The notes under the pieces are model-generated. The model was not told the DNA's origin. It ran no database searches and worked only from the letters and a program-made list of their open reading frames with translations. DNA of 40,317 bases from contig SLCE01000089.1 of NCBI GenBank assembly GCA_007125985.1, positions 1 to 40,317 of the forward strand, in the 5' to 3' direction. The position numbers were made by a program, and so were the translations under genes. Positions 8,422 through 17,564 of this stretch are shown here, in pieces. Each line of letters starts with the position of its first letter. Within the stretch, counting starts at the first letter, position 1. The stretch comes from Ectothiorhodospiraceae bacterium. GTDB taxonomy: Bacteria; Pseudomonadota; Gammaproteobacteria; Nitrococcales; Aquisalimonadaceae.

Positions 8422-9519
8422 TTAGTCTTCCTGTGGTGCGTAGTAGCTGCGCGGCAGGTGGCCCTTGAAGTGCCAGGTGCCATGGAGTTCCATGAATTCC
8501 TGCTGGCTCTCGAGCACGCGACGGAACGTTTCGTCTTCCTCGGCGATCTCGGCCTGCACTTCGTCCGTGATGCGCTTCAGCTCCTGCAGGATGTCGTCCG
8601 GCAGAACCTGAGCATTCACGCCCTCGGCCTCGAAGTCTCGCAGCGCCTTGGGGTTCTCGATTTCGCTTTCTGAGTAGCCGTAAAGGGTGGCGGCACGGCA
8701 GGCCATATCAATCTGTGCCCGCGTTGCCGGCTCAAGATCATCCCAGACGTCCTTGTTGACTAGCAGATGGGCGGCGGTGAAGGTCTGGTGCCAGCCCGGC
8801 AGCACGTAGTTCTGCACGATCTCCTGCATGCCGAGGATGCGGTCCACGGCCGGCGCGGAGAACTCCATCGCATCGATGGTGCCGCGCTCCATGGCCTGAT
8901 AGAGCTCGCCGCCCGGGATCATGGTGACCGAAGCGCCCAGACGCTCCATGACGCGGCCGCCGATGCCGGCGAAGCGGATACGCAGGCCGTCGATCTGGTC
9001 CAGCGACTCCAGCGGCTCCGCGAACCAGCCGGCCGCCTCTGGGCCGATCATGCTGCACAGCAGCGGGTGCACGTTGTAGGGCTCATAGATTTCCTTCAGC
9101 AGTTCATGCCCACCGCCGAAGTAATGCCATGCCATGTAGGCCGGAGGCTCCATGCCGAAGGGAGGGCCGGCGAACAGCGGCAATGCCGGGATGCTGCCCT
9201 GGTCGTACCCGATCCAGGTGAAACCGGCGGGGTAGCGGCCTTCCGACACGGCATCGAGGATCTCGAAGGGCGGGATCAATTCGCCCGGCTCGTAGTAACG
9301 CAGGTTGATGTTGCCGCCGGAGACATCGTTGAGCGATTCGCTCAAGTATTTTACCGGCGTGCTGAGACCCACCAGGTGGGATGGGAACGCGATGGGAACC
9401 TGCCAGCGGACGCGTTCCTGCGCCGAAGCGGTGGTCATGCCGGCAGCCAGTAGGCCCGCGGCAGCGGTACCGATCAAGGCCGAGCGGCCGATCTGTTTGA
9501 GACCAGAACTCAGGTCCAT
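8422..9519 (-). CDS. dctP: TRAP transporter periplasmic substrate-binding protein (DctP/TakP family)
   Basis: A 365-residue exported binding protein that captures the ligand for the DctQM permease. A signal peptide covers about residues 1-31, with positive residues, the core ALIGTAAAGLLAAG and a cleavage site after ASA. The ATG at 9519 is chosen because GGAGGAGA precedes it; an upstream in-frame ATG at 9534 overlaps that ribosome site. The mature part has RIRFAGIGGRVMERLGASVT with the ligand-carboxylate Arg, then PGGELYQAMERGTIDAMEFS and LPGWHQTF. This resembles the TakP branch, which binds 2-oxo and hydroxy monocarboxylates, not the C4-dicarboxylate branch. The genes behind it make 3-hydroxybutyrate or acetoacetate the likely ligand (inference). 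It is the first gene of the operon, behind a sigma-54 promoter. Confidence 0.92.
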   Translation of the reverse strand: MDLSSGLKQIGRSALIGTAAAGLLAAGMTTASAQERVRWQVPIAFPSHLVGLSTPVKYLSESLNDVSGGNINLRYYEPGELIPPFEILDAVSEGRYPAGFTWIGYDQGSIPALPLFAGPPFGMEPPAYMAWHYFGGGHELLKEIYEPYNVHPLLCSMIGPEAAGWFAEPLESLDQIDGLRIRFAGIGGRVMERLGASVTMIPGGELYQAMERGTIDAMEFSAPAVDRILGMQEIVQNYVLPGWHQTFTAAHLLVNKDVWDDLEPATRAQIDMACRAATLYGYSESEIENPKALRDFEAEGVNAQVLPDDILQELKRITDEVQAEIAEEDETFRRVLESQQEFMELHGTWHFKGHLPRSYYAPQED

Positions 9520-9551
9520 GGGACTCTCCTCCATGCAGTTGCATCATTCCC

Positions 9552-9570
9552 GCTCTGTCAGTTGCAGAGC
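9552..9570. repeat. Inverted repeat at the dctP transcription start
   Basis: GCTCTG at 9552-9557 and CAGAGC at 9565-9570 form a perfect 6-bp inverted repeat with a 7-base centre. It overlaps the -12 element of the sigma-54 promoter and the expected start of transcription near 9557. It may be a repressor site or a small hairpin at the 5' end of the message; neither can be decided from sequence. Confidence 0.4.
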
Positions 9571-9583
9571 AATGTGGCCGCCA
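9568..9583 (-). promoter_or_regulatory. Sigma-54 (-24/-12) promoter of the dctP operon
   Basis: Read on the minus strand, 9583 to 9568 is TGGCGGCCACATTGCT. Compared with the sigma-54 consensus TGGCACG-N4-TTGCW it has the exact TGGC and TTGCT blocks, and GG and GC are separated by exactly 10 bases. Transcription would start near 9557, giving a leader of about 38 bases before the dctP ATG. The 368-base gap 9520-9887 otherwise holds an inverted repeat at the start site, an A/T-rich stretch with an IHF-like site, and three operator-like repeats. No coding sequence is visible in it. Confidence 0.82.
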
Positions 9584-9770
9584 AAAGGCAGCCCACCTCC
9601 GACCCCATAGGTCGCAGATTCGTTATACGGCTGATTCACTGACGTTCGGCCAAAGATAGTGGGTCTGCCTGATATTCCGGGCGCTCCCGCCGCGCCGAAG
9701 CTGCCACTGGTCGCCGTTTTTATGCTGTCGACCTCAAGCAGAATTTGTGCCAGAAATTAAAATTATTTAT

Positions 9771-9783
9771 TAACAATAGGTTA
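9771..9783 (+). promoter_or_regulatory. Candidate IHF binding site
   Basis: TAACAATAGGTTA matches the IHF consensus WATCAA-N4-TTR at eight of nine defined positions. It is flanked on its 5' side by an A/T-rich tract at 9753-9770, which stands out in this GC-rich window. It lies between the operator repeats and the -24/-12 promoter, where a DNA bend would help a distant activator reach the polymerase. Confidence 0.5.
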
Positions 9784-9814
9784 AAGGTTGTGCGGCAAAC
9801 TGCTTTCGTGCATG

Positions 9815-9832
9815 TGTCCGTTTTTTAGGACA
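9815..9832. promoter_or_regulatory. Operator-like repeat 1 (TGTCC-N8-GGACA)
   Basis: A perfect 5-bp inverted repeat with an 8-base T-rich centre, TGTCCGTTTTTTAGGACA. It lies about 240 bases upstream of the -24/-12 promoter and shares its layout with two more copies at 9858 and 9878. The size and dyad symmetry fit a site for a Fis-type HTH dimer, as on sigma-54 activators. Confidence 0.72.
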
Positions 9833-9857
9833 GATCAGATAAGGGGTGCTCATGATG

Positions 9858-9875
9858 TGTCCGATTTTCCGGTCA
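9858..9875. promoter_or_regulatory. Operator-like repeat 2 (one mismatch)
   Basis: TGTCCGATTTTCCGGTCA has the same 18-base layout as repeat 1, with a single change in the second arm (GGTCA for GGACA). It begins 43 bases after repeat 1, close to four helical turns, which keeps it on about the same DNA face. Confidence 0.65.
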
Positions 9876-9877
9876 TG

Positions 9878-9895
9878 TGTCTTTTTTTCAGGACA
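9878..9895. promoter_or_regulatory. Operator-like repeat 3 (overlaps the activator stop codon)
   Basis: TGTCTTTTTTTCAGGACA has the same layout with one change in the first arm. It begins 20 bases after repeat 2, about two helical turns. It covers the stop codon of the sigma-54 activator gene at 9888-9890, so the operator extends into the end of that coding sequence. Confidence 0.68.
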
Positions 9896-11336
9896 TTTTC
9901 TTGAGCTTCTCGTAAAGCACGGACCGGGAGATGCCCAGGGCGCGTGCCGACGCGGCTTTGTTCCCGCCATGAGCCTGCAGGGCGGCGGCGATTGCCTCGC
10001 GTTCGACCTCGCTGATCACATCGGTCAGTAGCCGCACCGGACGCGCCGGGGCGTCATCACGCGGGCGCGTCAATCGTCTCCCGGGAAGCAGCGGGGCCAG
10101 TTCCCGAGTCCCGAGTACGCCGACCTGCTCATTGAGAGTCAGTGCCTGCTCCAGTATGTTACGTAACTCCCTGACATTGCCTGGCCAGTCATGGCCGGCG
10201 AGCAGTTCGATTGCTTCCGGGGTAATGGTCGCGTATAGGTCGCTTTCGGCGGCCAGGTCTTCCAGAATCGCCTCGCATAGCACACCCAGATCCGTGCGGC
10301 GGTCACGTAAGGGAGGTACCTGCAGCTGCAGTACATTCAGTCGGTAATACAGGTCGGACCGGAAGGTTCCCGCGTCCAGCATCTCTTCCAGGTTCCGGCT
10401 GGTGGCGGCAATGACCCGCACATCAACGCGTTGAGGGGTGTTTGAGCCCAGGGGCTCCACTTCCTTCTCCTGCAGGGCCCGCAGCAGTTTCGCCTGCATG
10501 GGAAGCGGCATGTCACCGATCTCATCCAGGAACAAGGTGCCGCCGTCGGCCAGCTGGAACTTCCCTTCCCGGGTGCGCTTGTCGGCGCCTGTGTACGCTC
10601 CCGGTGCAACGCCAAAGAATTCAGCCTCCAGCAGATTCTCGGGGATGGCAGCCAGATTGACCGCGATAAACGCTTGCTGGGCCCGCGGCGAGGCGGCGTG
10701 GATCGCCTGGGCCAGCACCTCCTTGCCGGTGCCGGTCTCACCCAGCAGCAGCACGGGCGTATTGCGGCCGGATGCCAGGCGGGCCCGGCGCTTGACTTCG
10801 AGCATGGCCGGGCTCAGGCCCACGAAGTCGGACATCTGGTAACGGGTGGTGCGCCGCGCCAGCGCCCGGCGGGCGTCGCTCAATTCCTGCTGCAGCTTCC
10901 GGTATTTGGCGATCAGCGGTGTCAGAGGCTGCAGATCGTCGTAGAGAACGAAGGCGATGCCACCGGTAACAGCCCCTTGCTGGTCCCGGACCGGAAGCCG
11001 TGTCACCACCAGATGCATGCCGCGGAGTTCCATAATGTCGAGCAGGATGGGACGGCCGCTTTGGACGACCTCCTTCATACGGGAGGTGGGGATCACCTCG
11101 TTGACGGGTTTGCCGGCCACCTCTTTCATGTCGCGGATGTCCAGCACCCTCATGTAGCTCTGGTTCATCCAGGTGATGCGTGCATCGGCGTCAACGGCGA
11201 TGGCGCCGGCGCTGGCCTCCTCGAAGAGGGGGATCAGCATTCTCACCATGTCCCTAGTGACCGATGCACCGAGACCGTCTGGGAAGGGTTTGGCAGCGCT
11301 CACGGCAGATCTGTGGTTATCGCTTCCGGTTGCCAT
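9888..11336 (-). CDS. Sigma-54 interaction domain transcriptional activator (PAS - AAA+ - Fis-type HTH)
   Basis: An enhancer-binding protein that remodels sigma-54 RNA polymerase by ATP hydrolysis. From the ATG at 11336 it is 482 residues. A PAS-type sensor covers about residues 30-140 (AGAIAVDADARITWMNQSYM), a short coiled linker follows, and the AAA+ core lies at about 170-400. Walker A is GETGTGKE, the sigma-54 contact loop is GAYTGA (commonly GAFTGA) and Walker B is GGTLFLDEIGDM. A Fis-type helix-turn-helix closes the protein (NKAASARALGISRSVLYEKL). A GTG at 11396 would add 20 residues. It has no receiver domain, so a ligand probably acts through PAS. Its location directly upstream of the dctP operon and its domain order match HbcR, the Pseudomonas 3-hydroxybutyrate regulator. 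The assignment as HbcR-like is inference. Confidence 0.9.
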   Translation of the reverse strand: MATGSDNHRSAVSAAKPFPDGLGASVTRDMVRMLIPLFEEASAGAIAVDADARITWMNQSYMRVLDIRDMKEVAGKPVNEVIPTSRMKEVVQSGRPILLDIMELRGMHLVVTRLPVRDQQGAVTGGIAFVLYDDLQPLTPLIAKYRKLQQELSDARRALARRTTRYQMSDFVGLSPAMLEVKRRARLASGRNTPVLLLGETGTGKEVLAQAIHAASPRAQQAFIAVNLAAIPENLLEAEFFGVAPGAYTGADKRTREGKFQLADGGTLFLDEIGDMPLPMQAKLLRALQEKEVEPLGSNTPQRVDVRVIAATSRNLEEMLDAGTFRSDLYYRLNVLQLQVPPLRDRRTDLGVLCEAILEDLAAESDLYATITPEAIELLAGHDWPGNVRELRNILEQALTLNEQVGVLGTRELAPLLPGRRLTRPRDDAPARPVRLLTDVISEVEREAIAAALQAHGGNKAASARALGISRSVLYEKLKKMS

Positions 11337-12454
11337 AGCTCGGGTGATGGCGCGTGTAGAAAATAGCCTTGAACATAGTCTACTCCGGCCTGCCACAGAT
11401 GGGTCATGACCTGCGGGTTTTGTACATGTGTGGCAATGGTGCGGGCACCGGCCCGGCGAGCATGGCTGATAACGGCCTGCACATAGCGCTGCCGCGCATG
11501 GCTGTCTGCCAGGCCACGCATCAGAGCGGGCGCCAGCATCAGGTAGTCGGCCGGGAAGTCCTGGTGCATCCCGGCCGGGTCGTCGGGGGCGTAATGTCCG
11601 AGGGCGATAGCGCAGCGATGTGTGCGCAGCTCAGCCGCCAACGGCAGGTAGGTCTCCGGGGTCGCCATGACGTCTGAACACGGGAGTTCGATCACCAGGC
11701 GGCCGTCATCGGTGCGTCTTCGCCGAAGCTGCCGGGTGAGCCAGTCGAAAAAGTCTGCCGTGAGGATGGTTTCCGGGAACAGTTTTACGAAGAGCGTGGG
11801 GCTACGGTCTGAGCTGTGCTGCGTGATCGTGTCCAGCGCATGCTGCATTACCCAATGGTCGATGTGCCGGCGCAATCCCAGCCGGTCCGCGGGAGGCAGA
11901 AAGTCGCCGGGCATGATTTCACCACGGGCGGAATCATGCAGTCGGACCAGGACTTCGTGGAGCCCGCTGGGGCTTCCGTCGGGGTGGACTATGGGCTGAT
12001 AGGCCAGGCGAAACCCGTCCTCCCGCAACGCCCGCTTCAATCGTTGCCGCCAGCTTGTGTCGTAAAGCAGCCGATGCAGTTCCTGGGCCAGTTCGTCTGC
12101 GTCCCGGTCCGGATCGAGAACGGCGTCGACGGCGGGTGAATTGCGTTCACCTTCCCGATGTTGGAGTGTGACCAGGAACGCGCCAGTGCTCTCGCGGACC
12201 GCCTGGGCGCAGGCCTCCACCAGCGGATCAGTCAGCAGTTCCGCATCGGTAATGATGGCCACCGGAACAAATTGCCTGGCTGCATTGAGTAGCACCCGGG
12301 CATTCACGAAATGGCGGCTACGGAAACCGCGGCAGCGGAGGACGGATGCCAGAACGGCGGCGCGCCCGGGCTTTACCGACAGGACGGCAATGGCCGGATG
12401 TTCCACGATGCCTCCGCCCCCACCGGCGGATGCTCCTTGTGGCTCGTCGTGCAT
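11300..12454 (-). CDS. Degenerate EAL-domain protein (probable c-di-GMP receptor, not phosphodiesterase)
   Basis: A protein of 384 residues from the ATG at 12454, which has GGGAG six bases upstream; an ATG at 12493 lacks a ribosome site. The N-terminal 120 residues look like a receiver-type alpha/beta fold with no clear phospho-acceptor. The remainder is an EAL domain in which the first motif is kept as EVLVR and the late QG is kept. The metal-binding and catalytic positions are changed: FVNLS is FVKLF, the ExTE motif is ELPC, DDFG is LGHY, KxD is MLA, and the later catalytic Glu is replaced in IATHVQN. No GGDEF domain is present. By analogy with FimX, which keeps an EVL-type motif, it may bind but not cleave c-di-GMP. 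It overlaps the start of the sigma-54 activator by 37 bases, so the two are probably translated together. Confidence 0.8.
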   Translation of the reverse strand: MHDEPQGASAGGGGGIVEHPAIAVLSVKPGRAAVLASVLRCRGFRSRHFVNARVLLNAARQFVPVAIITDAELLTDPLVEACAQAVRESTGAFLVTLQHREGERNSPAVDAVLDPDRDADELAQELHRLLYDTSWRQRLKRALREDGFRLAYQPIVHPDGSPSGLHEVLVRLHDSARGEIMPGDFLPPADRLGLRRHIDHWVMQHALDTITQHSSDRSPTLFVKLFPETILTADFFDWLTRQLRRRRTDDGRLVIELPCSDVMATPETYLPLAAELRTHRCAIALGHYAPDDPAGMHQDFPADYLMLAPALMRGLADSHARQRYVQAVISHARRAGARTIATHVQNPQVMTHLWQAGVDYVQGYFLHAPSPELWQPEAITTDLP

Positions 12455-12637
12455 GACCTGCTCCCGCAGCGTTCTTGTTCTGTGGATGACCATAGCACAG
12501 CCGACCCGGCAATCGGGAAACCCGGATCGCCGGTGCTGCGTGGCCGTTCCGAGGTCGATAGAATCACCGCAGTTTCAGGGAAGCGCTGATCTATTCCCCT
12601 GGCGCGGATAACGTTGTTTTCTCTGCGGGAGCGTCCC

Positions 12638-13180
12638 ATGCCGCTGACGTCCGATTCTGCACGCAAGGATCCCCTGTGGACCTTGTTGTTCCGGCTGACT
12701 CCCGTGCGCAACTATGCGGCCAGACGTTTCTTTCGGGGAACGCCCCATTGCCGTGAGTTGGGGATGCGGGTGCTGCGCATCGACCAGCGGGAACTGCATG
12801 CCTGTGTCGACTGGCGTGAGGATCTTGTTGGCGATCCGGTGAACGGTTACCTGCATGGCGGAGTGATTACCACGTTGGCGGACCAGGTGAGCGGAGCCTG
12901 TGCCAGCCTCAGCTTACGGCCTATTGAGGTGGTGGCCACACTGGATCTGCGGATTGATCATCTACGGCCGGCTGCACCCGGGAAGAGCGTGCATGCGGAG
13001 GCGCACTGTTACCGCATTGCCCGCCAGATCGCCTTCGTTTCCTGTGTGGTCCACGATGGGAATCCGGACGATCCCGTGGCAAGCTGCGCGAGCGCGTTTA
13101 TTCGCAAGGGACCGATGAGCCGCCGGTACAGGCAGATGAGCGGAAAAACCGGGGACGGTAGAAACACAAAACCCGGCTGA
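12638..13180 (+). CDS. Hotdog-fold thioesterase, PaaI/YigI type
   Basis: A 180-residue protein of the 4HBT/PaaI hotdog family, which hydrolyses acyl-CoA thioesters. The central helix motif GYLHGGVITTLADQVSG, with the HGG turn and the following Asp, carries the family's catalytic region. After it come strands such as VVATLDLRIDHLRPA. The ATG at 12638 is preferred: GGGAG lies six bases upstream, while a TTG at 12614 lacks one. The gene runs opposite to the EAL gene. Its stop codon lies inside the hairpin loop of the terminator at 13169-13190. The true substrate cannot be told; the nearby acetoacetyl-CoA pathway is suggestive but the gene is not in that operon. Confidence 0.8.
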   Translation: MPLTSDSARKDPLWTLLFRLTPVRNYAARRFFRGTPHCRELGMRVLRIDQRELHACVDWREDLVGDPVNGYLHGGVITTLADQVSGACASLSLRPIEVVATLDLRIDHLRPAAPGKSVHAEAHCYRIARQIAFVSCVVHDGNPDDPVASCASAFIRKGPMSRRYRQMSGKTGDGRNTKPG

Positions 13181-13190
13181 AGCCGGGTTT
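13169..13190. terminator. Bidirectional terminator between thioesterase gene and tRNA-Pro
   Basis: A perfect 9-bp inverted repeat, AAACCCGGC at 13169-13177 and GCCGGGTTT at 13182-13190, with a TGAA loop. On the minus strand it is followed by TTTTGTGTTT, a good U-rich end for the ispB/tRNA-Pro transcript. On the plus strand the T run is only three bases. The stop codon of the thioesterase gene is in the stem-loop. Confidence 0.8.
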
Positions 13191-13251
13191 CGAGCAACTC
13201 CTTGGGGGAGCGTTGCGAGCAGGCCGGGAACCCGACTCGCGGATGTTTAAG

Positions 13252-13328
<77 letters not shown>

Positions 13329-13337
13329 ACAGTACGG

Positions 13338-14306
13338 TCAGTACACACGCTCGACGCTGAACAGCGCCATATTGCGCATGGATTCCCGGAACGGCGAATC
13401 CGGCAAACAATCCAGGCAAGCGACGGCTTGTTCTGCTGCCTGCGTTGCGAGGCCGCGAGTATATTCAATCGCCCCCGTGTTTTCAACGGCCCGCATGATC
13501 GGCTCGATCTGGCCTCGGCCACCTTCTTCAATGGCCCGGCGGATCAGGGCGGCCTCGGTCGCTGAACCTTCCCGCATGGCATAGATTAGCGGCATCGTCG
13601 GTTTCCCCTCCGCCAGATCGTCGCCCACGTTTTTCCCGATTTCCTGTGCCTGGCCGGTGTAGTCCAGCGCGTCATCCACCAGCTGGAATGCAGTCCCCAG
13701 GTGGCGACCGTAATCCGCCAGGCGTTCAACCACATCATCCGGCTTTTCTGCCAGCAAGGCACCGATGCGGCCGGCTGCCTCGAAAAGTGTCGCCGTCTTG
13801 CTGTAGATGACCTTGAGGTAATTCTCTTCGGTGGTGTCCGGGTCATGGACGTTGAGCAACTGCATCACCTCGCCTTCGGCGATGGTGTTCGTTGTTCCCG
13901 CCATCACGTCCATGATCGGCATGCTGCCGACCTCCACCATCATCTGGAACGCGCGCGAGTAGAGAAAGTCGCCGACCAGAACGCTGGCCTCGTTACCCCA
14001 GAGGTTGTTAGCCGTCTCTTGCCCTCGCCGCATATCGGAGCCGTCCACCACATCATCATGAAGCAGCGTCGCGGTATGGATGAACTCAATGACGGCGGCC
14101 AGCTGAATATGGTCCTCGCCCTGGTATCCGCATGCCCGGGCGGCGAGCAGCACCTGCAGCGGGCGAAGGCGCTTGCCGCCACTATTGATAATATAGCGGC
14201 CCAGCTGGTTGATCAGGACGACGTCCGAACGCAGCCGATGTTGGATCAGCCGGTTGACTGCTTGCATGTCCTGGGCGACGGGCGCCCGAATCTCGTCTAC
14301 TGTCAT
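13338..14306 (-). CDS. ispB: Octaprenyl (polyprenyl) diphosphate synthase
   Basis: IspB elongates farnesyl diphosphate with isopentenyl diphosphate to make the side chain of ubiquinone. The 322-residue length is standard. The first Asp-rich motif, LLHDDVVDGSDMRRG, is near residue 85 and the second, FQLVDDALDY, near residue 212; GGKRLRP near the N-terminus binds diphosphate. The ATG at 14306 gives MTVDEIRAPVAQDMQAVNRL, a usual start. It is divergent from rplU, the common arrangement in gammaproteobacteria. tRNA-Pro follows nine bases behind its stop. Confidence 0.96.
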   Translation of the reverse strand: MTVDEIRAPVAQDMQAVNRLIQHRLRSDVVLINQLGRYIINSGGKRLRPLQVLLAARACGYQGEDHIQLAAVIEFIHTATLLHDDVVDGSDMRRGQETANNLWGNEASVLVGDFLYSRAFQMMVEVGSMPIMDVMAGTTNTIAEGEVMQLLNVHDPDTTEENYLKVIYSKTATLFEAAGRIGALLAEKPDDVVERLADYGRHLGTAFQLVDDALDYTGQAQEIGKNVGDDLAEGKPTMPLIYAMREGSATEAALIRRAIEEGGRGQIEPIMRAVENTGAIEYTRGLATQAAEQAVACLDCLPDSPFRESMRNMALFSVERVY

Positions 14307-14411
14307 GCCTCAACCAGCGCAGCTGTAAGGGATGCACGGATGCTATGGTTGCCCCGAGGGGGTGTCAAGAACGGCGCCACCGTCCTGCCGGCGCGGCCGC
14401 GTGGCTCGCGT

Positions 14412-14440
14412 TTGACCTGGAGCGGGGGAGCGGATAGAAT
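14412..14440 (+). promoter_or_regulatory. Sigma-70 promoter of rplU-rpmA
   Basis: TTGACC at 14412-14417 and TAGAAT at 14435-14440 are separated by exactly 17 bases. Each box differs from the consensus by one base. Transcription would start near 14447, leaving a leader of about 50 bases before rplU. Confidence 0.82.
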
Positions 14441-14496
14441 CTCGCGCCTTCATGACCGGATTCGCATGGCGACCTAGCGACGGAGATTTCTCGAAT

Positions 14497-14811
14497 ATGT
14501 ACGCCGTTATCAAGACCGGAGGCAAGCAGTATCGCGTCTCCGAGGGTGACATCCTCAGGGTGGAAAAGCTGGATGCCGAAGACGGTACCTCCGTTGAGTT
14601 CGACCAGGTGCTGATGGTATCCGATGGTGACCAGATCAAGGTCGGCGCTCCGTTGCTGGAAGGCGGCAAGGTGCAGGCCCAGGTGATCCGTACCGCCAAA
14701 GACAAAAAGGTGGAGATCATCAAATTCAAGCGTCGCCAGAACTACAAGCGCACCCAGGGCCACCGGCAGTTCTTCACCGAAGTGAAGATCACCGGCATCC
14801 AGGCTGGTTAA
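14497..14811 (+). CDS. rplU: 50S ribosomal protein L21
   Basis: A 104-residue ribosomal protein that binds 23S rRNA in the large subunit. It has the diagnostic start [18 protein letters not shown] and the C-terminal segment [17 protein letters not shown]. The ATG at 14497 is chosen because the protein begins there in all relatives; a longer frame from 14452 adds unrelated residues. It lies 18 bases before rpmA and behind a strong promoter. Confidence 0.98.
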   Translation: MYAVIKTGGKQYRVSEGDILRVEKLDAEDGTSVEFDQVLMVSDGDQIKVGAPLLEGGKVQAQVIRTAKDKKVEIIKFKRRQNYKRTQGHRQFFTEVKITGIQAG

Positions 14812-14829
14812 ACACAGGAGCTATTAGGC

Positions 14830-15087
14830 ATGGCACACAAAAAGGCAGGCGGTAGCACGCGCAACGGTCGCGATTCCGAAAGCAAACGCCTTGGCGTGAA
14901 GCGCTTCGGTGGCCAGCAGGTTATCCCGGGTAACATCCTGGTCCGCCAGCGTGGCACCCATGTCCACGCCGGCGAAGGGACTGGCCTCGGCCGCGATCAC
15001 ACCATTTTTGCCACCGTCGAGGGGCAGGTGGTGTTCGAACGCAAGGGTCCGCGCAATCGCAAATACGTGAGCGTGCGGTCGAACTGA
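14830..15087 (+). CDS. rpmA: 50S ribosomal protein L27
   Basis: An 85-residue ribosomal protein located near the peptidyl transferase centre. The sequence [20 protein letters not shown] is diagnostic. Its N-terminus is the uncleaved gammaproteobacterial form, without the extension that some Firmicutes remove. AGGAG stands about ten bases upstream of the ATG. It is followed by a strong terminator at 15109-15138. Confidence 0.98.
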   Translation: MAHKKAGGSTRNGRDSESKRLGVKRFGGQQVIPGNILVRQRGTHVHAGEGTGLGRDHTIFATVEGQVVFERKGPRNRKYVSVRSN

Positions 15088-15108
15088 TACCTTTCATGGT
15101 ATTGCCGG

Positions 15109-15138
15109 AAAAACCCCGTCGCCGCACGGGGTTTTTTT
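15109..15138 (+). terminator. Intrinsic terminator of rplU-rpmA
   Basis: ACCCCGT at 15113-15119 pairs with ACGGGGT at 15126-15132. Flanking A and T runs extend the stem to 15109-15136, and a run of seven T's ends at 15138. It stands 22 bases after the rpmA stop. Confidence 0.93.
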
Positions 15139-15149
15139 ATGCACAATGA

Positions 15150-17386
<2,237 letters not shown>

Positions 17387-17513
17387 GCCCTCGCGGATCC
17401 AGGCGGAAAACAGGGCCGGTGCCGACAGTCGTCACTTGATGGTGCAAGGCATTTGCCGGCTTCGGATCGCCCCAAGTACTGCTTTTCGGTTTCCCGTTTC
17501 CAGCCACAACGAA

Positions 17514-17540
17514 ACCGCCAACCCCGGCGGGGTCGGCGGT
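17514..17540 (-). terminator. Terminator of rpsT
   Basis: On the minus strand, ACCGCCGACCCC at 17540-17529 pairs with GGGGTTGGCGGT at 17525-17514 through one G-T wobble, with a three-base loop. The tail on that strand is TTCGTT. It lies 24 bases after the rpsT stop, in the gap between the converging proB and rpsT genes. The rest of the gap, 17387-17513, shows nothing recognisable. Confidence 0.75.
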
Positions 17541-17564
17541 CGCGATTCGAGCAGCCGGTCGGCC

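Noticed and set aside
6332-9519. C4-dicarboxylate (DctPQM) transport proper
   Set aside because: The large subunit is longer than in that branch, the binding protein has TakP-like segments, and the following genes act on 3-hydroxybutyrate and acetoacetate.
9815-9895. Terminator of the sigma-54 activator gene made from the T-rich inverted repeats
   Set aside because: The stems are only 5 bp and the centres are 8 bases. The T runs lie inside the loops on the plus strand and are A runs on the minus strand, where the gene is read. Repetition with helical spacing points to operators.
13193-13215. Second terminator hairpin behind tRNA-Pro (GCAAC and GTTGC arms)
   Set aside because: The stem is short with a bulge and no T run. 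The neighbouring hairpin at 13169-13190 is much better.
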